From NCBI GenBank assembly GCA_963743325.1, contig CAVUOZ010000005.1, positions 748,358-812,357 of the forward strand: DNA of 64,000 nt, given 5' to 3'. A program made the position numbers and the translations under genes. The notes beneath the pieces are model-generated. The model was not told where the DNA came from and did no database searches. It saw only the letters and a list, made by a program, of their open reading frames with translations. The DNA is from DATFVA01 sp963743325. Its GTDB lineage: Bacteria; Bacteroidota; Ignavibacteria; Ignavibacteriales; Ignavibacteriaceae. Below, piece by piece: positions 9,466-18,366 of the stretch. How positions within the stretch are numbered: the stretch's first letter is position 1; the number at the start of each line of letters is the position of its first letter.

Positions 9466-11112
9466 TTATTCAGTAATTAAATCCTCTTTGATTTCTGCAG
9501 GTTTTTTATGAACCAATACCGTATATGCCTTTATCCCCAGGAGAATTGACAGTAAAAACAATAGGACAGAAATAAATGATAATATGTAATTTCCGCGCGA
9601 AATATTGGTATAGAATAACATAACCAGTGCTGTCAATGTAACCCCAAACATGAATAGCATCGGGATGAGTACAAAAAGATAATTCTCTTTTAAGTTAGCT
9701 ACCCAGACTGTAATAGCCAGGAGTGCAAGGGCAGCGAGTAACTGGTTGGCACTGCCGAAGACAGGCCAGATAGCCATTGATTGCCCGCTGAAAGTTAATG
9801 CTGCACCAAAAAGAACAGTCACACCTGTCGCAGCATACCTGTTCTTTACCACAAATGGTTGTTCTTTACTTCCGCTTATTTCAAAGAATTCCTGGAAAGT
9901 ATACCGCCCCAGTCTTGTCGCGGTATCGAGAGAAGTTAATGCGAATGCAGTGACCGCAAGAGCAACAAAGTTTGTAGCGAATGAAGCTGTTACATGAAGA
10001 AACGGGATACTTTCAATAAAGTTTGCTACACCGATTGAGAAAGCAGCAACCGGTCCTTTGTTAATTAATATATCTGTAAACTGAGAACCACCGAGGGCGG
10101 AAACGGCAATTAGTGCAAGCACAGCAAGTATTCCTTCAATCAGCATACCGCCATAACCGATTAATTTACCATCCGTCTCTTTATCCAGTTGTTTGGCCGT
10201 GGTGCCGCTTGCAACAATAGAATGAAACCCGCTTACTGCCCCGCAAGCTACAGTTACAAAAAGAGCCGGGAAGAGGTAACCTACATTATCAAGAGAAAAG
10301 GCAGCAAAGGCAGGAATATTTATAACCGGGTTAGCAAAAAATACACCTACAATACCGGCCAGCATTAAAGAATAAAGAAAGTAGGAGTTTAAATAATCAC
10401 GAGGTTGCAGTAATATCCATACAGGCGTTACGGAGGCTATAAAAATATATCCGAGAAGAATTAACTGCCAGATTAGTTTTGAGAAGGGGAGGGGAAACAT
10501 CTCACCTAACGGGATGCACGCAAATAGCAATACAACACCAACGACTGATGCAATCCATAATGGAATTTTTAATCTGTAGATAGATAATCCGAATAAAACA
10601 GCCAGGAACATAAACAGAATTGATGCTGTACCAGCGGCAGGAATACTTGCAAAGGTATCGGCTACAATTATTATGAATACTGCAACGACAAGAATAAGCG
10701 TAGCCCAGGCAAATAAAAGAAATAGTTTCTTTCCGCTTATGCCGATATATCGTTCAATAATAAAACCGATTGATTTTGATTGATGTCTTATTGATGCTAT
10801 GATAGTCGTATAATCATGCACCCCTCCAATAAATACTGCTCCGAATAAAACCCAGATATAAACCGGTATCCATCCGAATCCGGCAGCTATAACCGGCCCT
10901 ACTATAGGTCCAGCTCCGGCAATTGACGCAAAATGATGGCCAAGTAAAACAGGAGATTTTGCAGGTACGTAATCGACACCATCATATAAAGTATGAGATG
11001 GAGTTTCTTTATCTGCGTTAACTTTTAACTTGCTGGAAATGAATTTACCATATAAACGGTATGCTATTGCATAGAACACAATAGCAAAGAGAATTAGTGT
11101 AATTCCGTTCAT
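9466..11112 (-). CDS. cstA: CstA family carbon-starvation/carboxylate transporter
   Basis: The 548-residue integral membrane protein belongs to the CstA family, proton-coupled importers of pyruvate and possibly peptides in enterobacteria. Family hallmarks are visible: the N-terminal YRLYGKFISSKL segment, HHFASIAGAGPIVGPVIAA near residue 60, VHDYTTIIASIRHQ near 100, VSGFHSIVASGTTAKQL near 295 and TSLDTATRLGRYTFQEF near 395. About sixteen hydrophobic segments span the chain. It is shorter than E. coli CstA (about 700 residues) and closer in size to the shorter family members. It is the second gene of the tricarboxylate operon. By context it probably imports the substrate of the pathway or a product such as pyruvate. 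Confidence 0.92.
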   Translation of the reverse strand: MNGITLILFAIVFYAIAYRLYGKFISSKLKVNADKETPSHTLYDGVDYVPAKSPVLLGHHFASIAGAGPIVGPVIAAGFGWIPVYIWVLFGAVFIGGVHDYTTIIASIRHQSKSIGFIIERYIGISGKKLFLLFAWATLILVVAVFIIIVADTFASIPAAGTASILFMFLAVLFGLSIYRLKIPLWIASVVGVVLLFACIPLGEMFPLPFSKLIWQLILLGYIFIASVTPVWILLQPRDYLNSYFLYSLMLAGIVGVFFANPVINIPAFAAFSLDNVGYLFPALFVTVACGAVSGFHSIVASGTTAKQLDKETDGKLIGYGGMLIEGILAVLALIAVSALGGSQFTDILINKGPVAAFSIGVANFIESIPFLHVTASFATNFVALAVTAFALTSLDTATRLGRYTFQEFFEISGSKEQPFVVKNRYAATGVTVLFGAALTFSGQSMAIWPVFGSANQLLAALALLAITVWVANLKENYLFVLIPMLFMFGVTLTALVMLFYTNISRGNYILSFISVLLFLLSILLGIKAYTVLVHKKPAEIKEDLITE

Positions 11113-11162
11113 AATGATACCTTTCAGAAAAATGGAACATCCTTAAACGGTAAACATCTTAA

Positions 11163-12344
11163 TTATAATGCCGCGATTACAGCATCAGTCATTTGCCCGG
11201 TCGTACAGGCCCCGTATTTAAAAACCTCAGTATTTCCTTTAAGCTTCATCATATCATAAGTTCTTACTTTACCTTCTTCAATTACTCTGGCAATCGCCTT
11301 CCTAATATTCTCAGCTTTATCATTTTCCCCTATGTGGTCAAGCATCATGCAGGCGCTCAGAATCATTGCAATAGGATTAACGATGGAAGGATTTAATTCC
11401 TGGTATTTCGGAGCAGATCCATGTGTAGGTTCGAATACCGCAACCTTTTCACCAATGTTTGCACTGCAGGCAAATCCTAATCCTCCGACAAGGCCTGCAA
11501 AACCATCGCTGATTATATCGCCGAACATATTCTCCGCCACAATCACACCGTAAATTTCGGGGTTCTTTGTCAACCACATCATCTGTGCATCTATATTGGT
11601 ATCCCATAGATCAATACCGGGAAATTCCTTTGCGATTATCTTAGCTTCATTAACCATCATACCGGAAGTTTCCCTCAACACATTTGGTTTTTCACAAATA
11701 GTTACATTCTTATAATCATATTTTTTTGCATACTCAAAGGCTGCACGGATAATTCTCCGGCAGGCATTACGAGACACTATCCGGGTCGATACTGCCAAGT
11801 CTTCGCTGGGAACACTTTTGAATACCTTCATCTTAGGATGAGTTTCAAGAGCATCTCTTACAACTTTTGGCGGATTGGTCCACTCAACACCGGCGTATAA
11901 CCCTTCGGTATTCTGCCTGAAAATAACTGTATCAACCAGAGGTTCTTCAAATCCGCTTTTTGCGCTTCTCCTGATGAAGTTTAATGGATTTCCTTTGAAG
12001 GAACGGCACGGACGAATACATAAATCCAGGTCAAAATGTTGTCTTAATCCGACAATAGGACTAAAATAGACGAAGCCCTTATCCTTTAATCCGGGGTTAA
12101 GTTCTCTTGCGGCCGCATCTTTTGGTTTTGATGTGATTGCTCCGAATAACCCAATCTTGTGTTTGTCTAATAAATCAAGAGTTTTCTGAGGAAGTGCATT
12201 GCCTTCTTTACACCAGAAATCCCAGCCGATATCAGCATGAATATATTCAGCCTCAAATCCGACAGCTTCTAAGACTCTTATAGATTCGGGTAATACAGTC
12301 TTTCCAATTCCATCGCCGGGCATTGTAACTATAGTTCTTTTCAT
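11163..12344 (-). CDS. Isocitrate/homoisocitrate/isopropylmalate-type decarboxylating dehydrogenase
   Basis: The enzyme oxidises and decarboxylates a 2-hydroxy-3-carboxy acid such as isocitrate or homoisocitrate. It aligns with E. coli isocitrate dehydrogenase through MPGDGIGK, LRQHFDLDLCIRP, the YAGVEW tyrosine and AENMFGDIISDGFAGLVGG. The substrate loop reads SPIVGLRQ where E. coli has SLNVALRQ, so the asparagine that touches the gamma-carboxylate is isoleucine. The lysine segment reads EKPNVLRETSG. The coenzyme loop keeps APKY, the lysine-tyrosine pair seen in NADP-dependent enzymes. I start it at 12344, where an AGGAGAG site lies 9 bp upstream, and not at the TTG eight codons earlier. It is the first gene of the operon. 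Exact substrate is uncertain. Confidence 0.85.
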   Translation of the reverse strand: MKRTIVTMPGDGIGKTVLPESIRVLEAVGFEAEYIHADIGWDFWCKEGNALPQKTLDLLDKHKIGLFGAITSKPKDAAARELNPGLKDKGFVYFSPIVGLRQHFDLDLCIRPCRSFKGNPLNFIRRSAKSGFEEPLVDTVIFRQNTEGLYAGVEWTNPPKVVRDALETHPKMKVFKSVPSEDLAVSTRIVSRNACRRIIRAAFEYAKKYDYKNVTICEKPNVLRETSGMMVNEAKIIAKEFPGIDLWDTNIDAQMMWLTKNPEIYGVIVAENMFGDIISDGFAGLVGGLGFACSANIGEKVAVFEPTHGSAPKYQELNPSIVNPIAMILSACMMLDHIGENDKAENIRKAIARVIEEGKVRTYDMMKLKGNTEVFKYGACTTGQMTDAVIAAL

Positions 12345-12423
12345 ACGGGAAAACTCTCCTAATTTCAATAAAAATAATCATTAAAATTAGAGAATACTTG
12401 ACAGCGAAGCAAACCGGAAATAT

Positions 12424-12465
12424 AAGTTCAAGTTCAAGTCCAAGATCAAGTTCAAGAACAAGTCT
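12424..12465. repeat. Hexamer repeat, seven units of AAGNNC type
   Basis: Seven 6-bp units follow one another: AAGTTC, AAGTTC, AAGTCC, AAGATC, AAGTTC, AAGAAC, AAGTCT. The tract lies between the tricarboxylate operon and the hybrid kinase. It opens as a serine-rich or leucine-rich frame by chance but has no start, ribosome site or protein context, so I treat it as a simple repeat. Confidence 0.7.
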
Positions 12466-12582
12466 AGATGATTTCAAGGGCAGAGATATTCTAGCTGGAA
12501 CTATTAAGTGTTATAAATGTATACTGTCGAAATCCTTAGCTGTCCAAAAAAATATTCAATTAGGAGGTTTGGTTACTTACTG

Positions 12583-12860
12583 ATCGTTTTATCAGGAAAA
12601 GTAATATTATCCGGGTAAAGAACGGAGAGTGTTCATAGTGTATGTGAAGCGTATCTGGAGCGTATCTGAAACGTATGTGGAAATATTCCGGAAGGGGGGA
12701 TCAGTGCTATTCTTAAAGCCATTATTCCGGGTTGCAGGGTAAAATAACCGAATTATCCGGGATTGTTTTCAAGTAATCTCTGAAAGAAAAAGATATTTAT
12801 CAAAACTGCTAAAAAAATCGGAATTGCATAAAAAATTTATAAATCACCCGAATTTAAGTC
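12583..12860 (+). repeat. Dispersed intergenic element, copy A, containing an 11-bp array
   Basis: This stretch resembles 40690-40946 in order and sequence. Shared parts are ATCGTTTTATC at the left end, an 11-bp-period array (12640-12683: GTATGTGAAGC, GTATCTGGAGC, GTATCTGAAAC, GTATGTGGAAA), a 34-bp block from 12724 differing at about four positions, and a 25-bp block from 12836 differing at about three. Both copies are free of genes. The right block reads in one frame as K-PE-KS-like residues in both copies, so a decayed coding origin is possible. The remainder of the gap up to 13025 shows nothing else I can support. Confidence 0.65.
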
Positions 12861-13025
12861 ATTATAGTATTGTTCTTATAAACTATAAAAATATGCTATT
12901 CTGATGAAATATTTCCCTTCTCTGGAACAGAATTTGAACCACTGTTTGCGAAATGTCGCATATTTATGGACATTTTCAACTAAGCAATCGTATTCAGGTA
13001 ATTATCGAGGTGAATTTTACTTTAA

Positions 13026-16000
13026 TTGAAGAAAAATTTACAATATATTGAGAACGGCCTGGTAGAATTACAAAAACTTCAATGTCTCCTTACTGATTTA
13101 CTGAATCATAATGCTCAAGATGATAAACCACTGGAGGCGTTAAAGGATTTATCAAATGCGATAGCACATTACCGCGAAGCATATCTCGAATTTAATCTTG
13201 TAGCACAAGCTTCGATAGATGTAATTCTGAGATTGTCAGCCTCAGCAAAAATTTCCTATATCAGTCCTTCCTGCAAAGAACTCAGCGGTTATGAGCCGTA
13301 CGAGGTGACCGGTAAATCATTCACAGAATTTATTCCTGAATCTAAAGTTTATGAATATACCAGCCTGGTTTTAAATGCTTTCAGAGGACGGGAGGAAATC
13401 AGTATTCAGTTAGAAATTGTGCATAAAGATGGGCATTTAATCCCTGTAGAAATTAATGGCAAAATAATAGAATCAGGCGACAAATTTTGTGCACAGGCTA
13501 CAATAAGGGATATTACTAAAAGAGTTGAATCACAAAAAAAACTAGAATCATCCGAAAAAACTTTTCATACTGTCTGGGATAAGTCCTCAGATGGAATGCT
13601 GCTAACGGATGAAGACGGATATATTTTTATGTGCAATGATGCTTATGCAAAAATGATAGATAAGCATAAAGCTGAAATTGAGAGGACATTATTATCGACC
13701 CACTATGATGATATTACCGGGAAAGACGCGCTGGAAAAATACAAAGACTTCTTTAAAGAGTGCTCTTTCAGTTCCAAGTATGAGTCCAGTGTCAGGCTCT
13801 GGAACGGAATGATGATCGACCTTGAAGTATCGAATACATTCATCGATAATCTTGATGGTAAAAAGTATCTGTTTAGTATTTTAAGGGATATCTCTGAGCG
13901 TAAATCAAATGAAAGATTATTAAGAAAAAAAGACCGCCTTTTACAAGGTATCGCCGAAGCGACTAAAGCAGCTATTTCAAATTCAGATATTGAGCACGGG
14001 TTGTCTAAAGCTCTGCGTGTCCTCGGTATTGCTGCTGAAGTTGACAGGGTATATATCTATAAGCACCAGGTAAATGAAGAAACAGATGAAATGTTCGTAA
14101 GCATTTTATACGAATGGTCATCTGTCAACTCTGAGGCTCAGATAAAAAATCCGATATTGCAGAGGTTATCATATTCAAGGTTCGCTTCACTCGATTTCTT
14201 CGGGAATTTCGAAAAAGGAAGGACTCTCAAGTTCCTTATTAAAAAACTGCCCCCGCACGAACGCGTCGTTTTTGTCGACAGGAAGATTAAATCAATTCTG
14301 CTGGTTCCTATTATGATTGAGGGAAATTACTGGGGATTTATCGGGTTTGATGACTGCAGAAGCGACAGGCTTTGGAGCGAAGATGAAGAATATTTCTTAT
14401 CAACTATGGCCGCAACTATAGGCGCCGTTATTAAACAGGATAATATTAAGAATGAACTGATAAAGAAAAATTATGAGCTTGATAAAGCGCTGATAGAGAC
14501 TGAAAATGCAGCACGGGTTAAAAGTGAATTTCTTGCTTTAATGAGTCACGAAATAAGAACACCAATGAACGGTGTAATAGGAATGACAGGACTGCTGCTG
14601 GATACTGAACTTGCCGATGAACAGAAAGAGTATGTTGAATCAATACGTTTAAGCGGGGATCAGCTTCTCGTAATCATAAATGATCTTCTTGATTTTTCAA
14701 AAATAGAATCTGAAAAACTTGAAATTGAGTCCCACCCATTCAAACTAAGAGAGTGTGTTGAAGAATCTCTCGATTTACTTGCAACCAGGGCAGCTGAGAA
14801 AAAACTCGATATGGTTTACAATATCGATATTGAATGTCCTGCCACGGTTCTGGGAGATGTCACCCGGGTAAGACAGATATTAACCAATCTCATAAGCAAC
14901 GCGGTCAAGTTCACTGAAGAAGGAGAAATATTCATTTCCGTTTCTTCATCAAGGCTCGAAGGTGATAAATATGAAATTAAGTTTACTGTAAAAGATTCGG
15001 GAATCGGAATTCCGGAAAATAAAAAACATAGATTATTCCAGGCTTTCACTCAGCTGGATGCTTCAATCAGCAGATCTTATGGCGGCACCGGTCTGGGGCT
15101 CGTCATTAGCAAAAGACTGACCGAACTGATGGGCGGAAAGATGTGGATGGACAGCAAAGTGAACCAGGGGAGCAGTTTTTATTTTACGATAATTGTGGAA
15201 GCTGTAGAACTTCAGTCAAAAATATATCAGCAAAGATTTGAAGAACTGGAAAATAAAAAAGTTCTGATAATTGATGATAATGAAATTTCCCTGAAAAGCA
15301 TTACAGAGCAGGTGCTTTCGTGGAATATGATCCCTATCAGAACCACATATCCGCAGGTCGCCCTGGATTTATTGAAGAAAGACGAATTTGATATTGTTAT
15401 AACAGATCAGCATATGCCTTTTATGGATGGATTTGCATTAGTTGAAAAAATGAGGGGTTATAAGAATTGTAAGAGTCTGCCGGTTATTGTTTTAGCAGTA
15501 ATGACAAACAGAATCAGAAAAATTGAAGCAGATCAGAAAGCTCCGGTTTCAGTAATTAATAAACCCGTTAAATACGTTCAGTTAAGGGATTCACTAAGAC
15601 ATCTTCTCAATCATAATGGAACTGATGAGAAGATTAAAATCATAAAATTGAAACAAACCGTACCCGGGACAAAATATCCTTTAAGAATCTTACTTGCGGA
15701 AGATAATACAGTCAATCAGAAAGTTGCATTAAAAATGCTCGACAGACTGGGTTACCGGGGTGATGTTGCGGCCAATGGTCTAGAGGTGCTTGACGCAATT
15801 CAGAAAATCCATTATGATCTTGTACTTATGGATATGTACATGCCCGAGATGAATGGAATAGAAACTTCCAGACTGATTGTTAACGCGATCCCTCAAGAAA
15901 AACAGCCTGTCATTGTAGCAATGACAGCTGATAATATAGAAGAGCATAAAGATTGTTATATCGAAGCAGGCATAAGTGACTTTATTCAAAAGCCGGTTTC

Positions 16001-16460
16001 GCCTGAATTGTTAAAAGACTGCCTCATAAAATGGGGTGAACTTAAGTACAGGGAGAAAGATAATATGACTAAAAACACGCAAAACTGCATTATAAATGTA
16101 AATAAGATCAGTTTTCTTCAGGATGTGCAATCAAATGATGATGCCGTGTTTTTAATTGAACTGCTCGATGTATATATAAACGAACTGCCGAAAACCATAA
16201 GCAGAATTTTAAGTGCAATAGTAAATCACGATTCAAAAGACCTGCTTTTTAACTCTCATAAATTAAAAGGAAGCAGTCTTACACTTGGGATGGATGTCAT
16301 TTCAGAGCTAAGCGTAAAACTGGAGAATGCAGCCAAAGCAGGTATATTTAATGAGAACGTTCAGCAGCTGGGGAACGAGCTTTCTGAAAAAGTTGAAATT
16401 GTTGAAAAAGAACTCGAAATTATCAGGATGAAATACAATAAATTTATTAATCAGCCCTGA
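13026..16460 (+). CDS. Hybrid sensor histidine kinase (PAS-PAS-GAF-HisKA-HATPase-REC-REC-HPt)
   Basis: This 1144-residue protein holds a whole phosphorelay in one chain. An N-terminal helical segment is followed by two PAS domains (about 55-175 and 177-300, each ending in a RDITKR or RDISER PAC motif) and a GAF-like domain (about 310-475). The kinase core follows, with HisKA (phospho-acceptor H508 in MSHEIRTPMNG) and ATPase motifs GDVTRVRQILTNLISNAVKF, DSGIGI and GGTGLGL. REC1 has phospho-acceptor D794 and REC2 has D936. An HPt domain has H1078 in SHKLKGSS. No membrane segment is visible, so it is probably a cytoplasmic sensor. REC1 has lost the conserved threonine/serine, so its signalling may be altered. 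The start is TTG; the next in-frame ATG would delete the first PAS domain. The methyltransferase gene follows after 7 bp. Confidence 0.92.
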   Translation: MKKNLQYIENGLVELQKLQCLLTDLLNHNAQDDKPLEALKDLSNAIAHYREAYLEFNLVAQASIDVILRLSASAKISYISPSCKELSGYEPYEVTGKSFTEFIPESKVYEYTSLVLNAFRGREEISIQLEIVHKDGHLIPVEINGKIIESGDKFCAQATIRDITKRVESQKKLESSEKTFHTVWDKSSDGMLLTDEDGYIFMCNDAYAKMIDKHKAEIERTLLSTHYDDITGKDALEKYKDFFKECSFSSKYESSVRLWNGMMIDLEVSNTFIDNLDGKKYLFSILRDISERKSNERLLRKKDRLLQGIAEATKAAISNSDIEHGLSKALRVLGIAAEVDRVYIYKHQVNEETDEMFVSILYEWSSVNSEAQIKNPILQRLSYSRFASLDFFGNFEKGRTLKFLIKKLPPHERVVFVDRKIKSILLVPIMIEGNYWGFIGFDDCRSDRLWSEDEEYFLSTMAATIGAVIKQDNIKNELIKKNYELDKALIETENAARVKSEFLALMSHEIRTPMNGVIGMTGLLLDTELADEQKEYVESIRLSGDQLLVIINDLLDFSKIESEKLEIESHPFKLRECVEESLDLLATRAAEKKLDMVYNIDIECPATVLGDVTRVRQILTNLISNAVKFTEEGEIFISVSSSRLEGDKYEIKFTVKDSGIGIPENKKHRLFQAFTQLDASISRSYGGTGLGLVISKRLTELMGGKMWMDSKVNQGSSFYFTIIVEAVELQSKIYQQRFEELENKKVLIIDDNEISLKSITEQVLSWNMIPIRTTYPQVALDLLKKDEFDIVITDQHMPFMDGFALVEKMRGYKNCKSLPVIVLAVMTNRIRKIEADQKAPVSVINKPVKYVQLRDSLRHLLNHNGTDEKIKIIKLKQTVPGTKYPLRILLAEDNTVNQKVALKMLDRLGYRGDVAANGLEVLDAIQKIHYDLVLMDMYMPEMNGIETSRLIVNAIPQEKQPVIVAMTADNIEEHKDCYIEAGISDFIQKPVSPELLKDCLIKWGELKYREKDNMTKNTQNCIINVNKISFLQDVQSNDDAVFLIELLDVYINELPKTISRILSAIVNHDSKDLLFNSHKLKGSSLTLGMDVISELSVKLENAAKAGIFNENVQQLGNELSEKVEIVEKELEIIRMKYNKFINQP

Positions 16461-16467
16461 TAAATAA

Positions 16468-17418
16468 TTGCCAAAGAAGAAAAAAGCACCTTATAACCGC
16501 ACACTTGAAATCATTCCGGGTGAAGAAGACAAATTAAAATCCTCATTACTTAAGGTTGACTCACCTTTGACTTTAAAATCCATTACAAATAAAATCATAA
16601 ACCAGGATTTATTTTCCGTTCTGGATTTATTACCGGATTCATTTATCAATCTTATGTTCATTGATCCTCCATATAATATCTATAAGAAATTTAAATCCAA
16701 TTCCTTCAACATAGTCGATTCTGAGAAGTATGAAGCATGGATGGACGGCTGGCTCAAAAAACTTGTTCGTCTACTTAAACCTGATGCCTCTGTTTATATC
16801 TGCGGCGACTGGAGGGCATCAGCCGCAATATTTAACTCCGGTTCCCGGTATTTCACTCTGCAGAACAGGATTACCTGGGAAAGAGAAAAGGGAAGAGGAG
16901 CAAAAACAAACTGGAAAAATTGTTCTGAAGATATCTGGTATTTTATAAGAGGTCTAGATTATACCTTCAACATCGACAATGTAAAAATGAAGCGGAGAGT
17001 ATTAGCGCCATATAAAGAAAATGGCAGACCCAAGGGCTGGGTTGAAGAAAACGAATTAAATTACAGGGTTACTTATCCTTCAAATATATGGACAGACATA
17101 ACGGTTCCTTTCTGGTCAATGCCTGAAAACACAGAACATCCAACCCAAAAACCTGAAAAATTATTAGCAAAGATTATTTTAGCAAGTTCAAATGAAAATG
17201 ATATGGTATTTGACCCCTTTCTTGGTACAGGAACAACAGCGGTTACAGCAAAAAAGCTCGGGAGAAATTTCTGCGGGGTAGAAATTGATGAACATTATTG
17301 TATGCTTGCGCAGAAGAGACTATATCTTGCTGAAAAAGAAAAATCGATCCAGGGTTTCAGCGGTGGGTTATTCTGGGAGAGGAATACTTTATCCGAACAG
17401 AGAAAAAATAAGAAATAA
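16468..17418 (+). CDS. Beta-class adenine-type DNA methyltransferase (orphan)
   Basis: The protein transfers a methyl group from S-adenosylmethionine to a base in DNA. Catalytic motif IV DPPYN (D66) precedes the SAM-binding motif DPFLGTGTT (D249), the order that defines beta-class enzymes such as the HinfI, CcrM and RsrI types. The WEREKGRGAKTNWKN and HPTQKPEKL segments support this. At 316 residues it is full length. No restriction endonuclease gene lies next to it, so it looks like an orphan methylase. It begins with TTG only 7 bp after the hybrid kinase stop, which suggests co-transcription. The recognition sequence cannot be inferred. Confidence 0.88.
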   Translation: MPKKKKAPYNRTLEIIPGEEDKLKSSLLKVDSPLTLKSITNKIINQDLFSVLDLLPDSFINLMFIDPPYNIYKKFKSNSFNIVDSEKYEAWMDGWLKKLVRLLKPDASVYICGDWRASAAIFNSGSRYFTLQNRITWEREKGRGAKTNWKNCSEDIWYFIRGLDYTFNIDNVKMKRRVLAPYKENGRPKGWVEENELNYRVTYPSNIWTDITVPFWSMPENTEHPTQKPEKLLAKIILASSNENDMVFDPFLGTGTTAVTAKKLGRNFCGVEIDEHYCMLAQKRLYLAEKEKSIQGFSGGLFWERNTLSEQRKNKK

Positions 17419-17495
17419 TATTTCCTGGATAACTTGATCCATAAGTTATATTTACAAAAATTAGAACCTCGCTTTTGAAAATTAAAGTAGAATTT

Positions 17496-17588
17496 CCGGG
17501 TACTGTTAACAGGTCAGTGCCGAACCCCGTGAGGTCCGGAAGGAAGCAGCGGTAAGCATAAAGCCTGTGTAACGGTTACCCGGTTTTT
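17496..17588 (+). ncRNA. ffs: Small bacterial signal recognition particle RNA (4.5S)
   Basis: The core carries the universally conserved SRP domain IV: GGTCAGTGCCG on one side and AGGTCCGGAAGGAAGCAG on the other, with the GGAA tetraloop. The outer stem pairs CCGGGTA at 17496 with TACCCGG ending at 17583, and a T-run follows directly, acting as terminator. The RNA of about 90 nt is the short bacterial form without an Alu domain. Its 3' end meets the stop of the converging sixA gene. Confidence 0.95.
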
Positions 17589-18070
17589 TATTTCAGGAAT
17601 GCTGCTGACGGTATAAGAAATTCAAGATATCCTTTTGAAAGATTTGCCTTTCCGTTGAATGAAATTTTTGCAATTGATGTTTTCTTAATATCAACGAGTG
17701 CACCCTTTGATGATATCAGGTTCGAAACATGCTCTGACAAGTCGGGCTGATGACCGATTACCAGGATATCCTCTCCACCAAGAGAATTAACCAGTTCAAC
17801 CAAATCCTTTGTGTAACAGCCTGCAGCTAATATAGTATCTTTTATGATTTCCTTTTTGTAATCGAAGGATTTAGCAATAATCTCAGCAGTTTCAAGAGCT
17901 CTTATATATGGAGAAGTACAAATAAAATCCACCTTCTTAATAAAATAAATCCATTGGTCTGCCACACCTTTCATTCTTTCTTTTCCCTCTTTTGAAAGCC
18001 TTCTGTCTTGATCCTTTTTGCCAGGCTGTGTTTTTTCAGCATCAGCGTGTCTTACAAGGTACAGGTTCAT
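17588..18070 (-). CDS. sixA: SixA-like phosphohistidine phosphatase
   Basis: This 160-residue protein is a histidine phosphatase of the SixA type, which removes phosphate from phosphohistidine. The catalytic RHG-like motif LVRHADAE is at residues 5-12, the second region TSPYIRALETAEII near 52-65 carries the substrate-binding arginine, and the second catalytic histidine lies in VIGHQPDLSE near 107. It overlaps the preceding small gene by 4 bp (ATGA), so the two are translationally coupled, and it is the last gene of a three-gene minus-strand operon. A two-component or HPt substrate is plausible because of the hybrid kinase nearby, but that link is only by position. Confidence 0.88.
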   Translation of the reverse strand: MNLYLVRHADAEKTQPGKKDQDRRLSKEGKERMKGVADQWIYFIKKVDFICTSPYIRALETAEIIAKSFDYKKEIIKDTILAAGCYTKDLVELVNSLGGEDILVIGHQPDLSEHVSNLISSKGALVDIKKTSIAKISFNGKANLSKGYLEFLIPSAAFLK

Positions 18071-18366
18071 AATTCCTCATCATAGTTTACAAATATTAAA
18101 TCAACACTCTTATGAAAATCCGTAAGCTCTTTGCCAAATTTTTTACCCTCCTTTGTTGTCATCAGCTTATCCCATTCATTCTTTGAATCAACCACTGCTT
18201 CGCAAAACCAGTTGTATTTCTGCTCAATCAAAAGACTGCTTTCAACTTTTGCCGCTTTAATATTTTCTTTTGAGAGTTCATTAAGCGCAGGGACAGTAAA
18301 ATTCTTAAAATGATTTAGTACATTCGGGTCGTCAGATTTCTTTAGGAACATTAGCATTTTGTACAT
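18067..18366 (-). CDS. Small conserved-looking hypothetical protein
   Basis: The product is 99 residues, soluble and acidic, without signal peptide or membrane segment. Its opening MYKMLMFLKKSDDPNVLNHF and the later spacing resemble the dimeric alpha-beta-barrel (EthD-like) fold, but I cannot name a family. Overlaps of 4 bp with sixA downstream and 1 bp with the lipoprotein gene upstream show it is a real gene in an operon. Confidence 0.65.
   Translation of the reverse strand: MYKMLMFLKKSDDPNVLNHFKNFTVPALNELSKENIKAAKVESSLLIEQKYNWFCEAVVDSKNEWDKLMTTKEGKKFGKELTDFHKSVDLIFVNYDEEL

Noticed and set aside
11401..11470. tRNA-like GGTTCGAAT word
   Set aside because: It lies inside the dehydrogenase gene and no cloverleaf arms can be formed.
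12640..12683. CRISPR array
   Set aside because: Units are 11 bp and contiguous, with no spacers and no cas genes nearby.
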